A stretch of 64,000 bases of DNA, from contig JASAON010001647.1 of NCBI GenBank assembly GCA_030849065.1, positions 1 to 64,000 on the forward strand, written 5' to 3'. The notes below the pieces were generated by a model that saw nothing but the letters and a program-made list of their open reading frames with translations, made no database searches and was not told the DNA's origin. The translations under genes and the position numbers were made by a program. The stretch comes from Jaenimonas drosophilae (lineage: Eukaryota > Euglenozoa > Kinetoplastea > Trypanosomatida > Trypanosomatidae). Positions 39,084 to 48,382 of this stretch are shown piece by piece (position 1 is the stretch's first letter; every line of letters begins with the position of its first letter).

Positions 39084-41945
39084 CTACTCGTCAAAGTGCT
39101 GTAGTGCCTCCATCACAACTTCACCGAGCTTGCCACGTTGTTGGCGTTCCGTGAGAAGCAGCAGCGACCTCAGCCGTGGCAACGTACCATCCTCACTCAT
39201 GGCGGCAACACGGCGTGTAGGACCAATCAAGGGCCGACTTCGATCCATCAACATCGCCACAATGGCCTCAACACCCAAACCAACACCTCCAGCGTGTTGG
39301 GGTGCGGTTATGCGTCGTGGCAAGGAGTAGTGCAGCACCACACCAAAGGCGTAGCTGGATGAGAACATCTTTATCATGGAGGGTGTGTTTCTCCGTGTTG
39401 TGCGTTGTGATGATGAATTGGATATGATTTGCGAGAGTGCTCGAACCTCGCGCAGATCTGTGAGCTGTGCATCGGTCAGTACCAACACCTCTGCGTCTCG
39501 CTCCATCGCCTCCGCCGCTGATGATGCCAATTGAATGAGAGCCGGCCGACGTTGGTGGTCTTCCATGTTGCAGAGAAGGCGGCCAACGCCCTCCACCACA
39601 GTTTGCTGCTCGCGGCGTGTATTGGCGATGATCATCAGTTTTCCATTCGCCGTACGCCATGATCTCACTTGTTGCTTCACTTCATCATCATCCTCATTAT
39701 TTTCATGTGTTGTTGTTGATGAACCAAAAAAGTGATCCAAAATGATCTCTGTCGTGGTACGCAGCTTCGCTTCCTCAATCACCTCACCCATGTTGATGCG
39801 TTCATCTTGTGCGTCATGTTGTGGCATCACCACGTTGATGGTGGCAATCGATGGATTCACGAAGCGTTGCAGCACACCATCACGTTGCTCCAACACACAC
39901 AGTGCATCTCCGCCATCAGGTATAAGACGATCGCGGCAGAATTCTTCCACCTCATTTATTGATCCATCCGCGGTGACGAGAAAACGGCAATCAACGTCCA
40001 CGGCGTTGGCGAGGAGGAGCCACACGGCGTTGCTGATGCGCTCCTTCAGCGGAGGATGCGTGAGATGCTCTGCGTGCATCATGGCGCATACACGTACATG
40101 CTCAAGCGGGTAGGCCGATGGACGATCATCCACGAGAGACAAGGCGTGATGGAATCCTGCGTAGGTGGCAACGAGCACCACAACACGACGACGCATAAAC
40201 GAAGGGAGCCACGCCTGTTGTGGTACCTCATCCTCATGATGATGTTGCTCCGACAACACCGGCAACGGTGAAGCTGTTGGAGGTGCCGTCATGTGATGAG
40301 ATGGGGGAGGTGTGGCTAGGGCCTTGAGGTAGGCCATGGCGTCTGCATCACCATCATGATGATGTTGTTTTTGGCCCTGCGATGATGAAGAGATGGAGCT
40401 ATCCTTGCTGCTCGAACGGTGGCTGCGACGATCGCGCCGTGATCCGCGTCGATGACGGTCGTCGCTGCGTTCACGACGATGGCGATGTTCGCGTTCATGA
40501 CGATGGCGATGGTGATGATGGCGATGTGCGCGCCCACCACTTCGGCTGCGATGGCGTCGGTGGCGGCGCTTTGGTGATCGACGGCTGTTGCGACGATGCC
40601 GGCGATGATCTCGTGAATCAGCAGATGAATGTGTGCTGCTCCGACGCGTCTTGCGTGAATCCTTCGTGATTGGTGGTGCATCTGTGGTTGTGGTGGATGA
40701 AGGAGGAGCAACGGACGTTGTTGGTGCTGCACGTGGTAGGTTGCTGCCCACGACGAGCTGCCGCAGGTCACCCAACGTTGGTGGTGCGACTGCCGTTGGA
40801 TCATCACTCAATACCGGGAGAAGCATCGTTGATGTAGTTGCATCGTAAGGTTGTGGTGATGATGGTTGTTGTTGTTGTTGTTGTTGTTGCTGATCAACGC
40901 CACCTCCACGTGGTCCGTCGCGGAGCTCCACGGGTTCGAGGGGAAGGGCATCACCGTGTGCTACCGATGCATCATCACGTGCAAAGGTTGTGAAGGAAAA
41001 GGCGTCGCTGCCAAAGATGGCCTGCATCGAGCGCATCATCTCCATCGCATCACTCCAACGATGGACGAGACATAGCGCACGTGGAGCATCACGTTGCTGT
41101 TGCTTTTCCTTTTTCTCCGCCTCATCATCATCATCAACATCAACATCATCATCATCATCCTCGACTTGCGAGAGAAGATGTGATCCTAACGCAATGTATA
41201 CGGCGGTACGTTTGCCAATCCCGCGTGGCCCACCAAGAAGAACGTGCGAGCCCAGCAACATGGGCGTGAGACCAACACTCTGGATACCGCGCAACGCCAC
41301 CGTGTTAGCCAACGAAGTGGGTGCATGCTGCGCACTTCCATCCAGTCCTCTTGTCGGGAGAATGAGCTGCTTCAGCGTTGCCACCATCGCCACACGTTCA
41401 CGCTCAACGTCAGTGATGGTGCGCGAGGCATCGCCCGGTCGTGCATGAAAGTGCGCAGGACGCCGACCACCTCCGCTGTGCATTAGATGATGTCGGAGGC
41501 CAACCTCCACCACATGCGGCAGACGGAGATCGCCTACACGAAGCAGTGGAGGTGGAAGAACGCCGTGTGCGTTGCCCGCACTGCCGCAGCGTATGTCATG
41601 CAGGCGTAGCAACATACGCACCATTGTTGGGTGTGAAAAGTACTCGAGAATGTAGGCCGGTGGGGTCCAGCCCGTGAGTGTGCGGAGCTCCATCTCCTCT
41701 GGCACATCATCATCATCATCATCACCTCCATCAGCTGCTGCTTTGGATGATGCATCTCTGCCATGTTGTTGCTCTCCATGTGCGGCGGGTACGTCACGAC
41801 GTGCAGGTGCACGTTGAGGAACTAAACCGAGTTTGCCACCCGCCTCCACGACGAGCTGCAATAATGACTTGGTTGGTGTGTCATGAGAATGAGGTACATC
41901 AACATCGGTGGATGCACGCACAAAGATGGGGAAGGAGAGATCCAT
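39084..41945 (-). CDS. Degenerate DEAD-box-type helicase with RS/RH-rich insert
   Basis: A 953-residue protein whose two halves follow the layout of DEAD-box RNA helicases but with eroded motifs. Motif I is GPRGIGKRT (about 41210-41236), keeping the P-loop Lys. The motif II region reads CAMMHAEHLT instead of DEAD. The motif VI region reads QHAGGVGLG and lacks the HRxGR arginines. IIANTRREQQ resembles a helicase domain 2 motif. Between the domains, at about 40390-40640, lies a long Arg/His/Ser stretch (SPKRRHRRHRSRSGG and similar) like the RS domain of spliceosomal helicases such as PRP28. A scaffold or regulatory role in RNA processing is inferred. The start is the ATG at 41945, 48 nt after AG 41995-41994. 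Confidence 0.65.
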   Translation of the reverse strand: MDLSFPIFVRASTDVDVPHSHDTPTKSLLQLVVEAGGKLGLVPQRAPARRDVPAAHGEQQHGRDASSKAAADGGDDDDDDVPEEMELRTLTGWTPPAYILEYFSHPTMVRMLLRLHDIRCGSAGNAHGVLPPPLLRVGDLRLPHVVEVGLRHHLMHSGGGRRPAHFHARPGDASRTITDVERERVAMVATLKQLILPTRGLDGSAQHAPTSLANTVALRGIQSVGLTPMLLGSHVLLGGPRGIGKRTAVYIALGSHLLSQVEDDDDDVDVDDDDEAEKKEKQQQRDAPRALCLVHRWSDAMEMMRSMQAIFGSDAFSFTTFARDDASVAHGDALPLEPVELRDGPRGGGVDQQQQQQQQQPSSPQPYDATTSTMLLPVLSDDPTAVAPPTLGDLRQLVVGSNLPRAAPTTSVAPPSSTTTTDAPPITKDSRKTRRSSTHSSADSRDHRRHRRNSRRSPKRRHRRHRSRSGGRAHRHHHHRHRHEREHRHRRERSDDRHRRGSRRDRRSHRSSSKDSSISSSSQGQKQHHHDGDADAMAYLKALATPPPSHHMTAPPTASPLPVLSEQHHHEDEVPQQAWLPSFMRRRVVVLVATYAGFHHALSLVDDRPSAYPLEHVRVCAMMHAEHLTHPPLKERISNAVWLLLANAVDVDCRFLVTADGSINEVEEFCRDRLIPDGGDALCVLEQRDGVLQRFVNPSIATINVVMPQHDAQDERINMGEVIEEAKLRTTTEIILDHFFGSSTTTHENNEDDDEVKQQVRSWRTANGKLMIIANTRREQQTVVEGVGRLLCNMEDHQRRPALIQLASSAAEAMERDAEVLVLTDAQLTDLREVRALSQIISNSSSQRTTRRNTPSMIKMFSSSYAFGVVLHYSLPRRITAPQHAGGVGLGVEAIVAMLMDRSRPLIGPTRRVAAMSEDGTLPRLRSLLLLTERQQRGKLGEVVMEALQHFDE

Positions 41946-42518
41946 GTCAGCCACTTCACCTCACGCACAAAGTATGTGTGTGTGTGTTTTATTCTAGATG
42001 ATGAAACAAACGAAAGAGAGGAGGAGATGTACGTGAAGGGTTGTGGCATAATGCAGAAGTCATGCTCTTCATACACAACAACAAAGACAACAACGGGGGT
42101 GTGTGTGTGTGTATCTTCGGTATGTCGTGAACCATCACACGTCAATGACGAACAACAACACCAACACGTTTGCATGATGGACCAACGCGTTTTCCTAACT
42201 ACCGTGGATGCACCGTGGTGGAGAGAGAGTGGAAGAAGTACAGGAAAAGGAGCACAAACAAATGAAGAAGTGGTGAGGTGCATGGTGACGACGCCCATAA
42301 CCATGATGAGCATCACCATCATCACGTGCAGTCAGCACATGAAACGCACACACACATTCACTTTCTTCAATGCCGTACTTACTCATACTTCTAGCTCACT
42401 CCCCGTACACTCAAACACACACACGGGGGAACTACCTAGACTAATTTTGTACTCTCTAACCACGAACACGCAACAACAACAACAACATCACCATCAGCAC
42501 CTATGCATGATGCTGTGA
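41946..42518 (-). promoter_or_regulatory. Gap with acceptor for the helicase-like gene
   Basis: A CTCCTCCTCTC and TTTCGTTTGTTTC tract at about 41998-42030 ends in ATCTAG (AG at 41995-41994). A 63-codon frame at 42195-42386 has gene-like codons but only a weak acceptor; see findings. Confidence 0.55.
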
Positions 42519-43505
42519 CTACTCTGGGGAGCGCTGCAGGTTGGGGTACGTGTCGGGAGATCGCAGCAACACACCATCATCTAATGGCGTCTGGTGGCGG
42601 ATGCTGATGAGCTTCAGCATCTGCTCACTGACCTCGTTGAGAGAGCCCTCGCCAAGATGGATCTCACCACGCTCGGGGTACTCAATCACCTGAAAGAGCA
42701 GCGGCGAACTATCAAAGGGGCCATCGTGGAAGACGGTGGCGCTGACCAACGTGCGCGTTGTATCATCGAAGGCCACCTTCATCAGATTCATATCCTCGAG
42801 CACCTTGAGCGCCATGCGGTGTGCGTGTTCGTGCTTATCACCACCAATGCGGAGGATATTCACCAGGTCGTTGCAAACGGAGGTGCTGAAAGCGTCCTGC
42901 ACCGCGGCGTTGAGGAAGTCGGTGCAGGCCTTCATCCCGGCGTGAACCTTGACGAGCTCCGCCTTCTGCTCATCCAGATAATCCTGCTTGAAGGCGGTGA
43001 GGCCACGCTTCAGCACATCCTTGATGTGAAAGTTGGTGAGCTCCAACGCGGTGTACTCACGATGTTTCGCGCGGATGGGGTACATGGTTTCTTCGTAGAA
43101 GCGCATGAGCTCCATCATGTTCTTCCACGGGGTGTCGGTGAATTTCTTCAGTGCGCCAGGCACAGGCTTCAGCTTGGAGGCATCCTTGGCGAAGCTCTGC
43201 TCAACGGCGAGCTCAATGGTGCGAAAGTCATCGGTGGCGTTGATGGTGGCGACGAGTGGGGCAAAGCGCGCACGAGAGAGCTCCATCTGCGTGAAGCTAC
43301 GCACTCTTGGGTTCACGGCCTTCTCCAGCATGGAAGCGGGCAGCTTGTGTGCGGCGGCAACCTCACTCGATGAAATGGCGCTGCCCAACTTGGCGGCGGT
43401 GGTGGCGGCAGTGACGTTGTTCGCCACCGTGACGCTGTGCACCGATCGTGATGCCCCACAGACGGCGGAGGCCGCGGAGAGGCACAACACACGCTTCATC
43501 ATCAT
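42519..43505 (-). CDS. Unknown protein, probably mitochondrial
   Basis: No family recognised. The 328-residue protein begins MMMKRVLCLSAASAVCGASR, continuing with a Ser/Ala/Thr-rich stretch of about 60 residues without acidic residues, a good mitochondrial presequence. The mature part is helical and hydrophilic: FTDTPWKNMMELMRFYEETM, NFHIKDVLKRGLTAFKQDYL and IGGDKHEHAHRMALKVLEDM, then FQVIEYPERGEIHLGEGSL. Codon use is GC-rich and close to that of the L21e and DHODH genes, suggesting good expression. A matrix protein or complex subunit is possible. Acceptors AG at 43524-43523 and 43508-43507 precede three tandem ATGs. Confidence 0.75.
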   Translation of the reverse strand: MMMKRVLCLSAASAVCGASRSVHSVTVANNVTAATTAAKLGSAISSSEVAAAHKLPASMLEKAVNPRVRSFTQMELSRARFAPLVATINATDDFRTIELAVEQSFAKDASKLKPVPGALKKFTDTPWKNMMELMRFYEETMYPIRAKHREYTALELTNFHIKDVLKRGLTAFKQDYLDEQKAELVKVHAGMKACTDFLNAAVQDAFSTSVCNDLVNILRIGGDKHEHAHRMALKVLEDMNLMKVAFDDTTRTLVSATVFHDGPFDSSPLLFQVIEYPERGEIHLGEGSLNEVSEQMLKLISIRHQTPLDDGVLLRSPDTYPNLQRSPE

Positions 43506-44014
43506 CCTGTTGAGGGGGAGACCTTGATTGGTGATGTAGGAACCTAATAACCTATCCTACACACAACAACAACAACAACAACAACAACAATGAAGAGGAA
43601 GTAGAAAAACATGACTGTGTGTGTGGCAGCTACATGAAAGTGGTTTTATTGTAACACAAGTGGCACAAGTAGGATAAGTGTATGTTTGTGGTGTGTAGGT
43701 CATGCATCGCAACGTATGGCGCTCTCACCAAATGATATGGTCAACGAAGATGAAGTTAAGTGAGGTAGCTTCATCCAACACAACACAACACAACGTACGT
43801 AACACACACATGTACTCACACACGTACGTGTACGTGGTGAAGAGATGCAGCATCAACGGCCACGTTCTTCAGCCATTGTGTGTATTTGTGTCTGTGTGTG
43901 TGCTTATCCATCTCATCATTATGCAACTTGTCTCATTTTTCAACGAATTAGTTACTACGCGACATGTTTGACGTGTACCATCAACCCATCATCACCAACA
44001 CATCGCACCCCACT
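43506..44014 (-). promoter_or_regulatory. Gap with TTG repeat and acceptors
   Basis: A (TTG)n run (43563-43590) behind a TTTTTCTACTTCCTCTTC tract is followed by AG at 43524-43523 and 43508-43507, directly upstream of the next gene. CA-rich sequence at about 43780-43910 is untranslated. No gene seen. Confidence 0.55.
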
Positions 44015-44956
44015 TCATGCAATCGTCTTTAATCGTCCACGGAACTCCTCCACGCTCGTGTAGCCCTTCTTCACCATGATGGCGCGCAGCTCCTCCGCCA
44101 GACGATCAAAGATGGCAGGGCCTTCCTCATGCAAAGCAGATCCAATCTGCACCATGGTAGCACCCGCAAGAATATGCAGAAACACATCCTCACCCGTATA
44201 CACTCCACCACAACCAAAAACACGCTTCGTCGGGCAACGACGGAAGAAGGCATTGACGTTGGCGAGCGCAGTGGGCAGGATGTAGCGGCCACCCAAACCA
44301 CCAAAACCATCCTTTGGCTTAATCACCACCGTTTCCGTTTCTGCATCAATGACAAGACCGTTGCCAACACTGTTGATGCAGGTGATGAAGTGCACGAGCG
44401 GGAAGTCATTGAGGATCTCCGCCGCCGCATCAAAGTGCGCCATATCGAAGTAGGGCGGCATCTTCACACCAAACGGCTGTGCGTAGCTCGTTGATACCGC
44501 CGCCAAGTACGCACGCATCGCGACAAAGTCATAGGCCACCTGCGGCTTGCCAGGCACGTTTGGGCAAGACAGGTTGAGCTCCAGCAACACGCCCTTTTCT
44601 TCCGTGAGTGGTGCCAGCTGACGTGTCATGGCCACGTTGTCATCCACGCTCAGACCAGAAACGCTCATGAAGAGTGGCTTGGTGGCGTACACGTGTGTGT
44701 GTTGGGCGTAGTTGTGATAAAAATCATAACCTAAGTTGGGGAGGCCCATGCTGTTGATGGACCCAAGTGGGAGAGCTCGATAGCGTGGCTCCGGGTTTCC
44801 CTCACGTGCTTGTGGCGTGCAGCTCTTGGACACCATGCTGCCACTGGAGGAGTGTGCCATGGCGTTGAGATCATCGAGTGTGCTGCACAAGACGCCAGCG
44901 GCGTTCATGAGCGGGTTGGCGAAGTGGTGGTTGAGTGCATCAACTTCAAGCGACAT
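44015..44956 (-). CDS. pyr4: Dihydroorotate dehydrogenase, class 1A (fumarate-linked)
   Basis: Oxidises dihydroorotate to orotate using FMN, with fumarate as electron acceptor in class 1A enzymes; the step is cytosolic and does not depend on the respiratory chain. The 313-residue length equals the trypanosomatid enzyme. Visible are NPLMNAAGVLCST, VSKSCT (Lys44), GNPEPRY, SINSMGLPNLG, the catalytic Cys131 in ELNLSCPNVPGKPQ, INSVGNG, GFGGLGGRYILPTALANV and VFGCGGVYTGEDV. A class 2 membrane extension is absent. It is the last gene of the five-gene pyrimidine cluster. AG at 44988-44987 leaves a leader of 30 nt. Confidence 0.97.
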   Translation of the reverse strand: MSLEVDALNHHFANPLMNAAGVLCSTLDDLNAMAHSSSGSMVSKSCTPQAREGNPEPRYRALPLGSINSMGLPNLGYDFYHNYAQHTHVYATKPLFMSVSGLSVDDNVAMTRQLAPLTEEKGVLLELNLSCPNVPGKPQVAYDFVAMRAYLAAVSTSYAQPFGVKMPPYFDMAHFDAAAEILNDFPLVHFITCINSVGNGLVIDAETETVVIKPKDGFGGLGGRYILPTALANVNAFFRRCPTKRVFGCGGVYTGEDVFLHILAGATMVQIGSALHEEGPAIFDRLAEELRAIMVKKGYTSVEEFRGRLKTIA

Positions 44957-46080
44957 TGTTGTTTGGTGTGGGAGGGAGATTGCAATCTAGTGTGTTGTGT
45001 GTGTGTGTGTGTGGTTGTGTTGTTTGGAGGAGGAGGAGGAGGGCGTCGTTGTTTCAACCACATCCATCCGCATCAGCACATCCAGCAACAGGCTCCATAC
45101 GCCGTTCACATCATCATCATCCTCATCAACGCGTGCGTGAATGTTTTTTATATGTATTAGTTTCGATGTAGCTCAACGCGTGAATGAAGTAGTGAGGAGC
45201 ACATCTTCATTCACAACCACTCCACGTGTGGAGTAGTCCTCCGCAGGTATGACTCCATCATCACATCAAACGTGCGCTCAACGCCGCTCGAGGCTGTTTT
45301 GCGTACAGCACATCGTCCACGTAGCCACAGGAAGGATGAAGAGCTGCTAGCGAGTAGCGAGAGAGGGAGAGAGAGAGGAGGTCAAGCGGGGAGAAGAGAG
45401 TAGGAGAGAGCACAGTGAGTACTACGTAGGTGGATGATGATGGTGATGATGTGCAACATCGTGGCCCTGGTTGATTGCTCATCCATACAAGACAACTCCA
45501 CGAGGCGCATCATTCATCATTGCCATCTCTCCTTCCTCACCTCCTCTCGATACCTCCCCGCATACGAAGCCAATCAAAAACAACAACAAAAATCATGATG
45601 ATGGAGCATCACACAAGGATGGGAGAGGAGGGGGTAGCTCACACATATTGAGTGGTTGCTGCAGCGCGTCTGCCATCAGCATCATCATCAACAACAACAC
45701 TACTTCAGTCATCATCACCACAGCTCTTGCACCAGATGTGTAGTCCGGAAGAAGAGCTTGTGTGTGTCTTGAGACAAAAGGAGTGAAGGAGCATGATGGA
45801 AGCAGCTGCGCTTAATGAAAAGGAAAAACAATTCAGATCGTATGAAAAAAAAAAGGTGTTGCGCTTCCACTATTGATGTACGCATACATACACGCACACG
45901 CGTGCATGCCGAGATGCATCCATGCATGGGGTAAGAGACGATGGGATGGATCACTCATGAGGAAAATGGTGTGGTGCGTTGTGATATCATCCACCCATGC
46001 GAATCAGCATTCTGCCCTCACATCAAACAACATTTACACCACGCCACATTGACACAGACGGAGATCAGCACCACCAGTGC
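44957..46080 (-). promoter_or_regulatory. Long gap between ATC and DHODH genes
   Basis: About 1.1 kb. The DHODH acceptor is at 44988-44987, behind a CTCCTCCTCC and CA tract. A second strong pyrimidine tract with CTAGCAG follows at about 45345-45405, but the sequence after it holds only an 11-codon ATG frame. CA/GT and GAT repeats occur throughout. No gene is called. Confidence 0.5.
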
Positions 46081-47052
46081 TTAAGCCAACACGCTGTAGA
46101 GCAGCGCCATGCGCGCAAAGAGGCCATACCGCATCTGACGGAAGTAGGCGGCGCGTGGATCGTCATCCACGTCGGTGCTGAGCTCATCCACGCGAGGAAG
46201 GGGATGCATAACAATCATGCGCTCCTTCGCATCCACCAAACGTGCACGATCAATGCGGAGGCCCTCCTTCGCAGCCTCAAAGGCGGCGAGCCCTTCCGCC
46301 TCCGCCACGTTAAAGCGCTCCTTCTGCAAACGTGTGGTGTAGAGCACATCGCACGCAGCCACAATCGTTGGATTCAGCGCCTCGGCATGCTCAATGATGG
46401 TACCGTGACGTGCGCAGTTCTCCTGTACGCTCGCCAACACCTCGTCTGGCATCTGCAAGGACGAAGGTGCGACGAGGTACACGTGCTTCAGTCGGAAACA
46501 GTTGGTGAGCAGCTTCAGCAACGAATGCACCGTGCGGCCCTTCTTCAGATCACCAATGAGGGCGATGGTGATGCCATCCACTTCTCCGAGCTCAGCCGTG
46601 ATGGTCAAGGTATCGAGCAACGCCTGAGATGGATGCTCGCCAGCCCCATTTCCGGCATTCATGATGGGGTGTGTTGCCACCGACATCGCCTCCGCCATGG
46701 CCGCCTCCTGCGGGTGGCGCAACACGAGCACATCGCTATACACGTCGAGGGTGCGCACCGTATCTTGCAAGGTTTCACCCTTGTTGATGCTGCTGCTCTC
46801 AACCTTGAAGTTGATGACGCTCCCGCCAAGACGAATCATCGCGGCGCAGAAGCTGCTCAACGTGCGGCTGCTGTCTTCGTAAAAGAGTGGCGTGAGGATG
46901 CGGCCCTTGAGGAGATCGAGGGGCTTCCCGCTTTCCACGTGTTGGCGGAATTGTAGCGCGAGGTGGATGAAGGCATCGATGTCGGTGCGGGAGAACTGCG
47001 TCGCGCTGGAGATGCTCTTGCCACGGAAGGACGATACAGGAACAAAGGTCAT
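46081..47052 (-). CDS. pyr2: Aspartate carbamoyltransferase (catalytic chain)
   Basis: Condenses carbamoyl phosphate with aspartate to give carbamoyl aspartate, step 2 of UMP synthesis. The 323-residue protein is a stand-alone catalytic chain. The carbamoyl-phosphate loop is FYEDSSRT (S61-S62-R63-T64), followed by SSFCAAMIRLGG. INKGETLQDTVRTLDVY is the conserved Lys loop of the neighbouring subunit, and NAGNGAGEHPSQALLD carries the conserved HPSQ. VMHPLPR is present near the C-terminus as MHPLPRVDELS. No glycosomal signal is seen at the C-terminus (YSVLA). It lies in the cluster between OMPDC-OPRT and DHODH. Confidence 0.97.
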   Translation of the reverse strand: MTFVPVSSFRGKSISSATQFSRTDIDAFIHLALQFRQHVESGKPLDLLKGRILTPLFYEDSSRTLSSFCAAMIRLGGSVINFKVESSSINKGETLQDTVRTLDVYSDVLVLRHPQEAAMAEAMSVATHPIMNAGNGAGEHPSQALLDTLTITAELGEVDGITIALIGDLKKGRTVHSLLKLLTNCFRLKHVYLVAPSSLQMPDEVLASVQENCARHGTIIEHAEALNPTIVAACDVLYTTRLQKERFNVAEAEGLAAFEAAKEGLRIDRARLVDAKERMIVMHPLPRVDELSTDVDDDPRAAYFRQMRYGLFARMALLYSVLA

Positions 47053-47591
47053 TGAGGGGATGATGGTTTTTTAAGTGTTGTGAGATTGTTTGTTGGAGAT
47101 GTGTGCAGAGCTCTTTTGATGCCAAGAAGCACATTCATTTCATCCATGGTGTTTGCGCGTACACACACACATATACACGTACGAGAAACAAAGAAAGGCA
47201 AGTTCAGAACAAGGAAGAGAGGTCCGCGTAGGTGCACAGTCGCACAAGCACAGGAAGGCATGAGCTCAGCAGAATCCGTCCATGAAGGAACGTGGAAGGG
47301 CCAACACATCATCACCCTCGGCAATGTTTGCAAGTAGCTCCACCACGACGGCCGCACGCACGCACATCTCCCAACCTCAGCTTCCATGGCTCCCTACTCC
47401 ACACGCCTCATATGTACGCCCATCATCATGCGGAGAGACGCTAGCGCAACCTTCGCTCGCACACCAAACATGAGCAGTGAAGGCGGCGTTGCTTCCATTA
47501 TGCTTGGTCATGCACGCACATTCGCACAACATCATCTTCTTCACCTCTCCTCCTCGTACACAGGCACAACAATGAGTGTTGCAATGATCAA
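47053..47591 (-). promoter_or_regulatory. Gap upstream of the ATC gene
   Basis: A CTCTTCCTTG and CTTTCTTTGTTTCTC tract lies at about 47185-47222 and AGs at 47114-47113 and 47112-47111, giving a leader of about 60 nt. A Cys-rich 52-codon frame at 47377-47535 has gene-like codons but no good acceptor; see findings. Confidence 0.45.
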
Positions 47592-47963
47592 TCAAGGGAG
47601 TAACAAAATCCCAGAGCGAACGTTGTGCCCCTGTTTGAGTGTGAAGAGAAGAGCGTCAGAAAGACGTGCGTAGATTGCGAAGATTGATGGCGATGGTGTT
47701 CGTGGCACGTGAGCGTACACACACTCACCTAGCAAACGAGGCACACAACAACAGCACTTACAACAAAGGGTAGGAAAGATATCTGTTAGAACAACAAAAA
47801 AAAGAAAAATTAATGTGTGCGACTCTCCGTCATCGAGGACGATTGGGATCCACTGGAACGTCCTTCTCTCCTCCACCTCCCCCTCCATCAACATAAACAA
47901 CGGCACCTCGCCTTCTTCTTCAACGTGTGTGCTCAAACGAAGTAGGTCGTACACCATCATCAT
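47592..47963 (-). CDS. Candidate small membrane protein inside the pyrimidine cluster
   Basis: I do not recognise the product. Three tandem ATGs at 47963 open a 123-codon frame. Its first half (MMMVYDLLRLSTHVEEEGEV ... QWIPIVLDDGESHT) has codon choice like the genes; it then has a hydrophobic segment LIFLFFVVLTDIF and a Cys cluster CCKCCCC. The main support is the acceptor: one of the longest pyrimidine tracts in the window (about 47978-48040) ends in GCACAG (AG 47977-47976), only 12 nt before the ATG. A second T-rich tract ending in CTAACAG lies inside the frame at about 47784-47815, so the real product may be shorter or this may be an untranslated leader. Confidence 0.42.
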   Translation of the reverse strand: MMMVYDLLRLSTHVEEEGEVPLFMLMEGEVEERRTFQWIPIVLDDGESHTLIFLFFVVLTDIFPTLCCKCCCCVPRLLGECVYAHVPRTPSPSIFAIYARLSDALLFTLKQGHNVRSGILLLP

Positions 47964-48382
47964 CGTCACAGCGTTCTGTGCGAGGGAGGAGAGAGGAGAA
48001 CACGCAACGGAAACAAAAACGAGCAAAGTGAAAAAAAAAACGGACGTGGGTAGCCAACATCATCATTGCCCCCCAACCAAACAGCACTGATGTGTGGCAG
48101 AGATCAACAATGAAGTGCAGAAGTACGTGTACGCGGCAGTGATGAATGAGAGTAATGAAGCTCATCGTGATGAGGTAATGGAGGAGAGAGCAACAACGAT
48201 GGTGTGCATGAGCGGGACAACCTTTGCTTTTAATGCTTATGAAACCTCCACTCTAACAACCTCACTCCTCCTCCAACAATCATCCTCATCATCATCACAG
48301 AATCCGCCCCACTAACTCTCTGCAACTTCGTGCCTACATAGAAGCCCACACCCTTTGTGTGCCTCTCGCACGCAAGCACATC
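47964..48382 (-). promoter_or_regulatory. Gap with strong trans-splice acceptor downstream of OMPDC-OPRT
   Basis: The long pyrimidine tract at about 47978-48040 and AG at 47977-47976 serve the small gene starting at 47963. The remaining bases are the OMPDC-OPRT 3' untranslated region. Confidence 0.6.

Noticed and set aside
42594..43373. 259-codon plus-strand frame
   Set aside because: Antisense shadow of the well-supported minus-strand gene at 42519-43505; no acceptor and opposite to the unit's direction.
45261..45482. Minus frame containing YVDDVLYAKQ, recalling the YxDD motif of reverse transcriptases
   Set aside because: No other reverse-transcriptase motif surrounds it, and most of the frame is a pyrimidine tract acting as splice signal; the match is chance.
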